A program made the position numbers and the translations under genes. Positions 31,988 to 40,407 of a DNA stretch of 64,000 nt are shown piece by piece. This DNA comes from Fuerstiella sp. GTDB taxonomy: Bacteria > Planctomycetota > Planctomycetia > Planctomycetales > Planctomycetaceae. Under the pieces are notes generated by a model. The model was not told the origin of the DNA, did not search any database, and worked only from the letters and a program-made list of their open reading frames with translations. Each line of letters begins with the position of its first letter. Position 1 is the stretch's first letter. The stretch covers positions 1 to 64,000 of the forward strand of contig JABABI010000012.1 in NCBI GenBank assembly GCA_014238335.1. Reading direction: 5' to 3'.

Positions 31988-33235
31988 ATGATCAAGAGAT
32001 CATGGAGTTCGTTTCTTTCGGGGGTAGCCCTCGTTGGTGGATTGACGGTCGCAAGCACTGCGTTGGCCGGAGAGATCTACACCGCAGAACCAATTAGCGA
32101 CGCATCTCAGCAATTGTTTGCTGATCCGGACAACGAACTAACCGTTCAGTTGGCGTCGATGAGCAGCTGTGACAAAAGTGGCTGTGCCCCTGCCGATTGT
32201 GGTGTTGATTGCGGTGTGGATTGTAACGACTTGTACTCAGCGGGAGATTGCGATGAGATCTCCTTTGGCGGTTGGTTCCAGATGGGGTATCACAATAAGG
32301 TGACTCCTAATGGAACGGTTCCCAACGACGCCGGCTCTTTCAACAACCATCCCGGTGACCTCAACCTGCACCAGGGCTGGTTGTACGCTGAAAAAGTTGC
32401 CGATGGCAGCTGCGGACTCGATTGGGGTTTCCGCATGGATGTGATGTACGGTGTGGATGCGGGAGACACTCAGGCGTTCGGGAACCGACCCGGACGATGG
32501 GACAATGGCGGTAAATTCAACCGTGGTGGCGGCTATGGCTGGGCGATTCCTCAGCTTTATTCTGAGGTGGCGTCCGGTGATTGGAGCGTAAAAATCGGAC
32601 ACTTTTACACGTTGGTTGGATACGAAGTTGTAACAGCGCCGGACAACTTCTTTTATAGCCACGCACTGACAATGTTCAACACCGAGCCATTTACTCACAC
32701 GGGGGCCGTGGCGACATATACGGCCAGTGATGATGTCACTCTTTACGGTGGCTGGACGGCAGGCTGGGATACCGGCTTCGACCGAGTCAACGGCGGAAGC
32801 AGCGCCCTGGGCGGTTTTAGTACGGCACTCGGGGAAGACGTGACCTTCACCTACATTACCACGTTCGGAAACTTTGGTGCTCGTGGTGCGGGTGCCAGCG
32901 GTTACTCACATAGTATTGTGGTTGACACCGCTTTGGCGGACGATCTGAACTACGTTATTCAGAGTGATCTCCTTGATATTGGCGTTGGTGCTGGTTCTTC
33001 GCAGGTTGGCGTGAATCAGTATGTCATCAAGACGATCAGTGACACGATTGGTGTTGGTGTTCGTTCTGAATGGTGGAAGAGCAACGGCGTATCACAGTAT
33101 GCTGTTACAGGTGGTGTCAACGTCAAGGCCGCGGACAACCTGATCATTCGACCGGAACTTCGGTATGACTGGCAGCTGCCTACACCGTCCGGAGATCAGG
33201 TTACCTTTGGCATGGACGCTATTCTTACCTTCTGA
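31988..33235 (+). CDS. BBP2-like outer membrane beta-barrel porin, Cys-rich N-terminal segment
   Basis: Signal peptide 'MIKRSWSSFLSGVALVGGLTVASTALAGE'; 'FGGWFQMGYHNKVTPNG...LNLHQGWLYAEK...'; C-terminal Phe (DAILTF). Confidence 0.9.
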   Translation: MIKRSWSSFLSGVALVGGLTVASTALAGEIYTAEPISDASQQLFADPDNELTVQLASMSSCDKSGCAPADCGVDCGVDCNDLYSAGDCDEISFGGWFQMGYHNKVTPNGTVPNDAGSFNNHPGDLNLHQGWLYAEKVADGSCGLDWGFRMDVMYGVDAGDTQAFGNRPGRWDNGGKFNRGGGYGWAIPQLYSEVASGDWSVKIGHFYTLVGYEVVTAPDNFFYSHALTMFNTEPFTHTGAVATYTASDDVTLYGGWTAGWDTGFDRVNGGSSALGGFSTALGEDVTFTYITTFGNFGARGAGASGYSHSIVVDTALADDLNYVIQSDLLDIGVGAGSSQVGVNQYVIKTISDTIGVGVRSEWWKSNGVSQYAVTGGVNVKAADNLIIRPELRYDWQLPTPSGDQVTFGMDAILTF

Positions 33236-33270
33236 TGAGATGGACTCCGTGAGCAGCTGGTGAATCGAAG

Positions 33271-33304
33271 CCGCAGTTGGAATCAGTCCAACTGCGGTTT
33301 TTTC
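33271..33304 (+). terminator. Rho-independent terminator of the porin gene
   Basis: CCGCAGTTGGA-atcag-TCCAACTGCGG-TTTTTT. Confidence 0.92.
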
Positions 33305-33384
33305 GTGTCTGTTCTTAATCCGGTAAACCGGGTAAAACACCCATTGTGACGTGACCGGAGGAGATGCCAGGGAAAGCGTAGGAC

Positions 33385-34134
33385 GTGTCCACTGAAAAGG
33401 CTGAGGCAATCGTGATCAGGCTGGCGGATTTCAGCGAATCCAGCCGAGTCGTTACTGTCTTCAGCAAAGAATTCGGCAAATTTTCGGCGCTGGCCAAAGG
33501 GGCGAAAAGACTCAAAGGTCCTTTCGATGCTGCTCTTGACCTGCTTTCAACGTGTCGAATAGTCTTCATTCGCAAGTCTTCCGGAACCCTGAGTCTGTTA
33601 ACTCAGGCAAGCCTGGAGGCACGTTTTTCTCCCGTTTCGGGCAGTCTTAATTCACTTTATGGCGGGTACTACGTCGCTGACCTGTTGTGCAGTTTGACTG
33701 AAGACGAAGATCCCGATCCGGATATATATAGTCTCGCCCACGCGGCGCTGAAAGAGTTGTCTGATCCGGAAGCGGATTCGGCAGCATCAATCATACAGTT
33801 TGAAATCGGATTGTTGCGACAGGCCGGGTTGTTTCCCAACCTTTCTGAGTGCAGCGTATGTGGTCAATCGGTGACGTCTGAAAAGAAGTACGCTCACTGG
33901 GTCAGTCAGGGCGGTTTGCTTTGTTCTGATTGTCGTCGTCAGGAGTATTCTGGTAAGTCCATTTCTGCAGGTGCAGTCGCCATCCTGAAGAGAATGTCAG
34001 GTGAAGGTTCACAGCTTTCTGAACGAATACGACTGACAAAAGACCAATCGATTGAATGTCACCGCCTGGCGGTGTCTGTGATCACTAACGTTCTTGGCAG
34101 GAAGCCAGGCACACTCAGATATCTGAATTTTTGA
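33385..34134 (+). CDS. recO: DNA repair protein RecO
   Basis: 'EAIVIRLADFSESSRVVTVFSKEFGKFSALAKGAKR'; Zn ribbon 'CSVCG...CSDCR'. Confidence 0.92.
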   Translation: MSTEKAEAIVIRLADFSESSRVVTVFSKEFGKFSALAKGAKRLKGPFDAALDLLSTCRIVFIRKSSGTLSLLTQASLEARFSPVSGSLNSLYGGYYVADLLCSLTEDEDPDPDIYSLAHAALKELSDPEADSAASIIQFEIGLLRQAGLFPNLSECSVCGQSVTSEKKYAHWVSQGGLLCSDCRRQEYSGKSISAGAVAILKRMSGEGSQLSERIRLTKDQSIECHRLAVSVITNVLGRKPGTLRYLNF

Positions 34135-34211
34135 AATTCATGACACACTGCAGGACGCAAACGAATCTAACTGCATCGTCCACTTCTTACGAAGTGAACG
34201 GAGAACGCTGC

Positions 34212-35513
34212 ATGCGGTCTTCCGTAGAGGCTGTGCTCCGGACGGCGTTGCCTGTCGTGCTTCTCGTCGGCGCCTTTGTGTGTACGACTGGATGTCGGGC
34301 CTGGAGTCCAGATTACCGCGCCGCGCGTTCTTGGAGCGGCGACTTTATCGCGGAAGGCCGCAAGCATCCCGTTTTTGGAGCGCTGGCGCCGAAAGAAGAC
34401 GACGTTCTGGTGCGCGGTGCAAGATACTCAGAGGCTGGCCGGCGACGGGCCGATGCCGCCCGAGAACTGTCTGAAGAAAAAAAATACCCTGAGGCCCTGA
34501 AGAGCTACCGGGCGATCGCCAAAAAATATCCCGAATCGTCCGTAGCTGAAGAAGCACTGTTTCAAATTGGCGAATGTTATTTCGCCATAGGAGAGTTTCC
34601 TGCCGCCCAGGATGCTTACGATCAGCTGTTCGTCGATTACCCATCCACAAAGTACGTTTCCGAAACAAGTCGTCGACTGTTTACGATCGCCAGGACATGG
34701 TTGGAGATCACTGACCCTGTCGGTCAGAGTCAAATCAAAACGGTCAGTCAGGAAAACGAAATCGAAGGTCCCAAACCGGTCTCGTCTGCGCGTGATCCAA
34801 GCGTCAAATACGGGTTGATTCCGAACTTCTTCGACAAGACTCGGCCGCTGCTGGACACGAAGGGGCGAGCGAGAAACGCCTTGAAATCGATCTGGCTGAA
34901 TGATCCCACTGGGCCACTGGCGGACGATGCGCTGATGCTGACGGCGTCGTACTATATGAGACGTGGCAACTACGTCGAAGCAGATCGCTACTTCGAAATT
35001 CTTCGCGATGAGTATTCTGACAGTCCCCATCTGGAAGATGCTTTCGTGCTGGGTTCACATGTGAAACAGATGTCATACCGCGGACCGTTCTACGATGGGA
35101 CGTCGTTGGCGTCAGCGACGAACCTGAAAGAACGAACGTTGCTGTTGTTTCCGGATTCGGAAGATCGCCAGCAAATTCGGAAGGACCTGCAGCGCCTGCA
35201 TCTGCTGGAAGCACAGCGGGCATGGAGCAGAGTTGATTTTTACCGTCGCAAGGACAACCCGCGAGCAGTGGCGATTCAATGCATGCAGGTGATCACGGAA
35301 TTCCCGGAAACCCGCTATGCTGAGCAGGCTCGCGCGGAAATGCGTCGTATCGCCCCGGCTGTTGTCAGAGGTCTGCCGGGCGTGGCCGAATTCATGCAGT
35401 CGCTTCCGCCTGCAAGTGAGTCGGCGCCAGAGACGCTTGAAGCCCTGCCGTCGGACTCGCCAGTGAAATCCGTTAGTGCTTCGGGCAACAAGTTCCCCGT
35501 CAGCCGTCTTTGA
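34212..35513 (+). CDS. BamD-like outer membrane assembly lipoprotein (TPR repeats)
   Basis: Lipobox 'LVGAFVCTTGC'; 'ALKSYRAIAKKYPESSVAEEALFQIGECYFAIGEFPAAQDAYDQLFVDYPST'. Confidence 0.85.
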   Translation: MRSSVEAVLRTALPVVLLVGAFVCTTGCRAWSPDYRAARSWSGDFIAEGRKHPVFGALAPKEDDVLVRGARYSEAGRRRADAARELSEEKKYPEALKSYRAIAKKYPESSVAEEALFQIGECYFAIGEFPAAQDAYDQLFVDYPSTKYVSETSRRLFTIARTWLEITDPVGQSQIKTVSQENEIEGPKPVSSARDPSVKYGLIPNFFDKTRPLLDTKGRARNALKSIWLNDPTGPLADDALMLTASYYMRRGNYVEADRYFEILRDEYSDSPHLEDAFVLGSHVKQMSYRGPFYDGTSLASATNLKERTLLLFPDSEDRQQIRKDLQRLHLLEAQRAWSRVDFYRRKDNPRAVAIQCMQVITEFPETRYAEQARAEMRRIAPAVVRGLPGVAEFMQSLPPASESAPETLEALPSDSPVKSVSASGNKFPVSRL

Positions 35514-35524
35514 GGAGTACAACG

Positions 35525-36052
35525 GTGTCCCGTTCCTTACACCTCACGACGGTGATCGCGCTGGGACTGGTTGTCTGTTGCGCCGCTGGCTGCGGTTATC
35601 TGCTGGGTCCCTCGAACGTACAGGGTGTGCGCACAATTCACGTGCCCATTTTCAAGTCTGATTCCTTTCGTCGCAACCTGGACTATCTGCTGACGGAGGC
35701 CGTTCATCAGGAAATTAAGCTCCGCACCGGCTACAAGCTGGCTGATGCGGACAGCGCGGACACCGTGCTTGAAGGCCGGATTACCGACGCTCGGAAAAGT
35801 GCGCTCAGCGAAACGCGTTTCGATGATCCTCGCGAATTGCAGCTGATGCTGGGTGTGCAGATCTCATGGATCGATCGCAGAACCGGACGTATTCTGCAGC
35901 AGCAGACGTTTCCCATCGGGCAGGAACTGGCGATGCATTCGTCGCAGGTCAGCTTTGCCGCTGAGGTCGGTCACTCACTGGCCACGGCGCAGCAGGAAGC
36001 CGTGCAGCGACTGGCCGGCCAGATCGTCGACCTGACTGAGATGCCGTGGTAG
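35525..36052 (+). CDS. LptE family LPS-assembly lipoprotein
   Basis: Lipobox 'LVVCCAAGCGYLLG'; 'VQGVRTIHVPIFKSDSFRRNLDYLLTEAVHQEIKLRTGYKLADADSADTVLEGRI'. GTG start with upstream GAGGAG. Confidence 0.85.
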   Translation: MSRSLHLTTVIALGLVVCCAAGCGYLLGPSNVQGVRTIHVPIFKSDSFRRNLDYLLTEAVHQEIKLRTGYKLADADSADTVLEGRITDARKSALSETRFDDPRELQLMLGVQISWIDRRTGRILQQQTFPIGQELAMHSSQVSFAAEVGHSLATAQQEAVQRLAGQIVDLTEMPW

Positions 36053-36078
36053 CAGGAAAAGTCGTCGCACGCACAATA

Positions 36079-36126
36079 GCAAGAGCCCTGGTCTTCGCAA
36101 AGACCGGGGTTCTGCAACTTGCTTTT
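36079..36126. terminator. Hairpin terminator between convergent genes
   Basis: GCAAG-agccctGGTCTTcgcaAAGACCggggttctgcaa-CTTGC-TTTT. Confidence 0.6.
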
Positions 36127-36146
36127 GTCGTCCTGTTCCGGATTTG

Positions 36147-37598
36147 TTAGTACGGCAGTTCTCGAATGTACAGATTCTTAAAGAACAGCTGGCTGCCATG
36201 ATGCTGCAGTTCGATCTGATCGGCTCGTGGCAGCGGGACTGTGCCTGTCTTGTCCCAGTAATTCTCCAGAGCGACTCGATTGACGATTAACTTATCGTTC
36301 AGCCAGATCGAGACTTTGTCTCCCACCATGCGAATCAGGAACGTGTTCCATTCGCCCGGTTTCCTGTCCGCCAGCACGGTGGGAGCATTCCGCCACCGTT
36401 TGTTGTTCCAGAGTCCTCCGGAGCCAAGATTGCGGCCATTCGTAAACTGAGCCACCCACTCTTCACCGGTGGCCGGCGGATCCTGACCGTCCTTCACTCG
36501 CGGATCCCAGGGATCCCAGATCTGAACCTGAGGTGTTCCGCGAAGATAAATACCGGAATCCGCTCCCGGAGGAATCTTCCAGTCGATGTAGAATTCAAAG
36601 TCACCATACTCCTTTGCCGTACAAAGACTCTGCCCCGTGCCGTCGTAAGTCAGCACTCCTTCCGTAACGCTCCAGTGTTCCCGCATATTCTCATCCGCTT
36701 TGGCGTGAGCTTCCTGCAGCGCGTCACGTTTGAGGGCACGTCGTTCATTTGCATTTCGGTGAGCGAGGCCTTTCCAGCCGGTCAGGTCCTTGCCGTTGAA
36801 GAATGTCGTAAAGCCTTCCGGAGCAGTGTTGTCATAGGCTGACGCTGCTTTTGTCGGCGACGGTGAGTAGTCGGCCAGTTTCAGATTCCGAAATTCGACG
36901 CGATCGCTGTGGCCGGCCAGCATCAAATGCCCTTTCCTGCTTTTACGGCCCGGATGAACGGAACCATCAACGGGGGTGATGTCGTCCAGGAATGCGTCGA
37001 CGATTACTGCACCGTTCAAAATGACCATGATGTGGTCTTCAATCGCGACAATCGTCTCGGTATTCCATTCGCCAACAGGTTTCAGATATCCGGTTCTGGA
37101 CGGGTAGATCCCATAAATTGAACCATGATACTGCCACGGCTTCAGCCAGCTGAGCCTGCGGGTCTTTCCATTACCCATATCAGTTTCGCCGCCATACTTA
37201 GAGCCGTTGTGGTCGAGGATTTGTATTTCCATGCCGGCGGTCGCCGGGTGACCACCCTTTGGCACTCGAATTCCAACGCCGTTGTTGCCACTTTCCTGCA
37301 GCTTGAATTCGAAGTGGAAAGCAAAATCACCGTACTCTTTCTCGCTGACCAGATTCTTGCCCCCTTTTTTGCAGACCAGCAGGCCGTCTTCGGCGACGTA
37401 TCCTGTGGTGTCACCCGTCCACCCGGTCAAGTCGGTGCCGTTGAACAGATCTGTCCAGCTGGCTGACTCCAGTATCGTATTGGCACGACGGCCCGCGTCT
37501 CTGTTGGGGTCTGATTTTGCATTCTGCCCGAGGACGGGTGCGGTTATGAGTGTGGCGATCATCAGCGACAGCGTCATCGTCAAATGGTTGGTGTACAT
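36147..37598 (-). CDS. Two-domain DUF1080 (3-keto-disaccharide hydrolase-like) secreted protein
   Basis: Two copies of 'TDLFNGTDLTGWTGDT...' / 'TTFFNGKDLTGWKGLA...' with 'GDFEFYIDWKIPPGADSGIYLRGTPQVQIWD'. Start placed at MYTNHLTMTLSLMIATLITAPVLGQ. Confidence 0.88.
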   Translation of the reverse strand: MYTNHLTMTLSLMIATLITAPVLGQNAKSDPNRDAGRRANTILESASWTDLFNGTDLTGWTGDTTGYVAEDGLLVCKKGGKNLVSEKEYGDFAFHFEFKLQESGNNGVGIRVPKGGHPATAGMEIQILDHNGSKYGGETDMGNGKTRRLSWLKPWQYHGSIYGIYPSRTGYLKPVGEWNTETIVAIEDHIMVILNGAVIVDAFLDDITPVDGSVHPGRKSRKGHLMLAGHSDRVEFRNLKLADYSPSPTKAASAYDNTAPEGFTTFFNGKDLTGWKGLAHRNANERRALKRDALQEAHAKADENMREHWSVTEGVLTYDGTGQSLCTAKEYGDFEFYIDWKIPPGADSGIYLRGTPQVQIWDPWDPRVKDGQDPPATGEEWVAQFTNGRNLGSGGLWNNKRWRNAPTVLADRKPGEWNTFLIRMVGDKVSIWLNDKLIVNRVALENYWDKTGTVPLPRADQIELQHHGSQLFFKNLYIRELPY

Positions 37599-37848
37599 GC
37601 GGTGGGTCTTTTCGTGCGGTGAGAATGTGGGAGGCGCTGGCAACGCGCCAGCAACGCCCTTCCAAGGTACGGAAGTTTTTCCAGCATGTCGATCGTCAAG
37701 AATACGAGCCGGCGTCATTTGAGCAGACCGGAACCCTGCGACGGGGAACAGAACAAACACAATTCCGTTCCGGAATCTGCGTCTTGCGGTGTTTCCGACA
37801 GGCGAAGTACAATCCGGACGCAACTTTCGCCACACTTCGTCCCAGCCG

Positions 37849-38895
37849 ATGCTGAACTGGCTTCGACAACATCTTTCCTGTGATTTGGCGATCGATCTGG
37901 GGACGACATCGACTCGGATTGGTCTGTCCGGGGACGGAATCCGTCTGGACGAACCGTCTGTTGTCGCGGTCAGCCGCAACAGCACGGGTGTCATTGGCAA
38001 AGGGGCTGCGGTCGGCAAACTGGCTCACCAGATGCTGGGACGAACGCCGGCCGGGATTCGCGCCGTGCGACCCATTGTTCATGGGGTGATTAGCGACTTT
38101 GAGCTGACGGAGGCGATGCTGAGGTACTTTCTTCAGAAAGCTTCGGACCAGAGGCTGGCACTGCGTCCTCGAGTTTTGATTGCTGTTCCGGGGTGCATCA
38201 CGGCGGTTGAAAAGCGGGCGGTCATCAACAGCGCGGAACGAGCGGGAGCCGGGCAGATCTGGCTGATTGAAAAGGCCCGCGCGGCAGGAGTTGGTGCCGG
38301 TTTGCCGGTTTCTGAGCCGGTTGCCAGCATGGTCTGCGACCTGGGTGGAGGCACGACAGAAGTAGCGGTCATGAGTCTTGGTGACATTGTTGCCAGTCGA
38401 TCTATTCGTACGGCGGGTGACGAGATGGATCTGGCGATTGTCAAATATCTTCGCCGTTGCTACTCACTGAGAATCGGCGAACAGTCGGCTGAACAACTGA
38501 AGCTGCGCATCGGCAGTGCTGCTCCGCTGGATCATGAACTCAGTCGCGAAGTCAGCGGTCTGGATACCGCCAGCGGCATTCCGCGGAAGGCGATGGTCAC
38601 CAGTGAAGAGATTCGGGAAGCCTTGTACGAGCCGCTTGAAGAAATTGTCGACTGCGTGCGTGGCACGATCGAACGCTGCCAGCCTGAACTGATTGCGGAC
38701 CTTGCCGATACGGGGATTGTCCTGACCGGTGGCGTCGCCTTACTGCGTGGAATTGATCGTTATCTGAATCAGCATCTTGGCGTCCCGGTCCGCGTAGCAG
38801 AATCACCGACCCTCACTGTCACTCGGGGAGCTATGATCTGTCTTGATCATCTTGAAAAATGGCACGACCGACTGGATTCGGGAACAGTTCGGTGA
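37849..38895 (+). CDS. mreB: Rod shape-determining protein MreB
   Basis: 'LAIDLGTTSTRIGL', 'VCDLGGGTTEVAVMSLGDIVASRSIRTAGDEMD', 'IVLTGGVALLRGIDRYL'. Confidence 0.95.
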   Translation: MLNWLRQHLSCDLAIDLGTTSTRIGLSGDGIRLDEPSVVAVSRNSTGVIGKGAAVGKLAHQMLGRTPAGIRAVRPIVHGVISDFELTEAMLRYFLQKASDQRLALRPRVLIAVPGCITAVEKRAVINSAERAGAGQIWLIEKARAAGVGAGLPVSEPVASMVCDLGGGTTEVAVMSLGDIVASRSIRTAGDEMDLAIVKYLRRCYSLRIGEQSAEQLKLRIGSAAPLDHELSREVSGLDTASGIPRKAMVTSEEIREALYEPLEEIVDCVRGTIERCQPELIADLADTGIVLTGGVALLRGIDRYLNQHLGVPVRVAESPTLTVTRGAMICLDHLEKWHDRLDSGTVR

Positions 38896-39902
38896 CCAGT
38901 CACACACGATACATGCATCGTACCTCGCCAAAAAACATCCGGCTGTGCGCCAGTGTGATCCTTGTTCTGACATTTGCGGCTGTGATTGCAGACAGAACAG
39001 GGACTCTTACGACGGTGCGAATGACGCTGCACAATTTACTGAGTCCTGGTCGACTGATGATCCTCGCGATCTCGTCTGTGGAGCGCGGTTCACCGGAGTC
39101 CCGGCGTGGTGGGCAGTCACATGTCGGCGCTATGTCTGACGACGTGACTGATCTTCAGAACGCGCTGCTGGAAAACGAACTGCAGAGACGCCAGTTGGTC
39201 ATCGAAAATGCTCGCCTGCGTAACGAGCTTCGTAAGAGTCGCGAACAGTCGGCCGTCGGCGCATTCGCTCTCGTCCCGTTAGTGAACTTCTTGGCCGTGA
39301 AAGCCAACATTCTGAGCCACAGCGGACTTTCGGGCAACGTTCGTGAGCTTATTGTGGATGCCGGCAAGACGTCACGCTTAAAACCATCAGATCTGCTGGT
39401 GGATGGTTCGGGAATTCTACTGGATCAGGGACAGCAACAGGGAATTGACGCCGGCCAGAGAGTGGTCAATGGTATGGCGGTCGTCGGACGAATTACGGAA
39501 ACTTCGCAGTGGGTGGCGTTAGTTCAGCCCGTCAGCCATGAAGAGTTTTCTGCCGCGATACAGCTGGTGAAGAATTCTCTTCAAGGTGCCGCGTTTGGAG
39601 CTGAAGGTCTGCTGGTTGGAATCGGCAACGGTCGTTGTCGAGTTTCCGGTATTCCGTACACGGAATCGGTGTCAGTCGGCGATGATGTTTTTTCAGCGGA
39701 CATCAACGGAATCAGCGGTCCTCGACTGTACTATGGAAAAGTTGTTCGGGCAGAATTTTCAGCGGGCGGGGAATGGGACGTGCATGTCGAGCCGGCAGTG
39801 GACCATCGAAAACTTGATCAGGTGGCTGTCGTCCAGCCCACTGTGAACAGGGGCCGCAGCAGAATTTCGTCCGAACGAACGCCATCGGGAGACCGTCGAT
39901 GA
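38892..39902 (+). CDS. mreC: Rod shape-determining protein MreC
   Basis: Follows mreB with overlap; N-terminal TM then coiled coil 'LQNALLENELQRRQLVIENARLRNELRKS' and beta-rich C-terminal domain. Confidence 0.88.
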   Translation: MTSHTRYMHRTSPKNIRLCASVILVLTFAAVIADRTGTLTTVRMTLHNLLSPGRLMILAISSVERGSPESRRGGQSHVGAMSDDVTDLQNALLENELQRRQLVIENARLRNELRKSREQSAVGAFALVPLVNFLAVKANILSHSGLSGNVRELIVDAGKTSRLKPSDLLVDGSGILLDQGQQQGIDAGQRVVNGMAVVGRITETSQWVALVQPVSHEEFSAAIQLVKNSLQGAAFGAEGLLVGIGNGRCRVSGIPYTESVSVGDDVFSADINGISGPRLYYGKVVRAEFSAGGEWDVHVEPAVDHRKLDQVAVVQPTVNRGRSRISSERTPSGDRR

Positions 39903-40396
39903 AGACGATCGCTGCCTGGATGTTGATTCTTTGGTTCGCTCTGATCTTTCAGGTTGCCAGACCTGATTTTTTTGGCTCTGGTTCGCTTGCTGTTCCTTTG
40001 TCTGTCGGTTGTGTTTTCTGGCTGAGAAACGGCACCGGAGTGCTGCTTGCGGGCGCAGCTTTGTTGATACAGTGGATCCTGAACACAACTTTTGCGCCGA
40101 TTGACGTGGTTGTCACGCTGCTGCTTGCGTGTGTCGCGATTTCCCGAGACCGTTCGAGAGATCTTGTATCGCCGTCACCGCTGACCGGATTTCGACATAC
40201 CGGGTTGATTCAGCCGACCGTGGTACTGTGCGCAGGGCTGTTATTGCACTCACTCCTGATCGTGGATTTTCAGACTGAAAATTTGTGGCCCGTGTTGATT
40301 TCCAGTCTGTGCATTGCCGTGCCGGTTCTTGTACTGACTCTGTTTATTGCTCGCACGGCGGATCAGTTTGGACTGCGACGTCGACGGGTTTGGTAA
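39899..40396 (+). CDS. mreD: Rod shape-determining protein MreD-like membrane protein
   Basis: 165-aa hydrophobic protein between mreC (ATGA overlap) and PBP2. Confidence 0.78.
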   Translation: MKTIAAWMLILWFALIFQVARPDFFGSGSLAVPLSVGCVFWLRNGTGVLLAGAALLIQWILNTTFAPIDVVVTLLLACVAISRDRSRDLVSPSPLTGFRHTGLIQPTVVLCAGLLLHSLLIVDFQTENLWPVLISSLCIAVPVLVLTLFIARTADQFGLRRRRVW

Positions 40397-40407
40397 GCTC
40401 TGAATCG

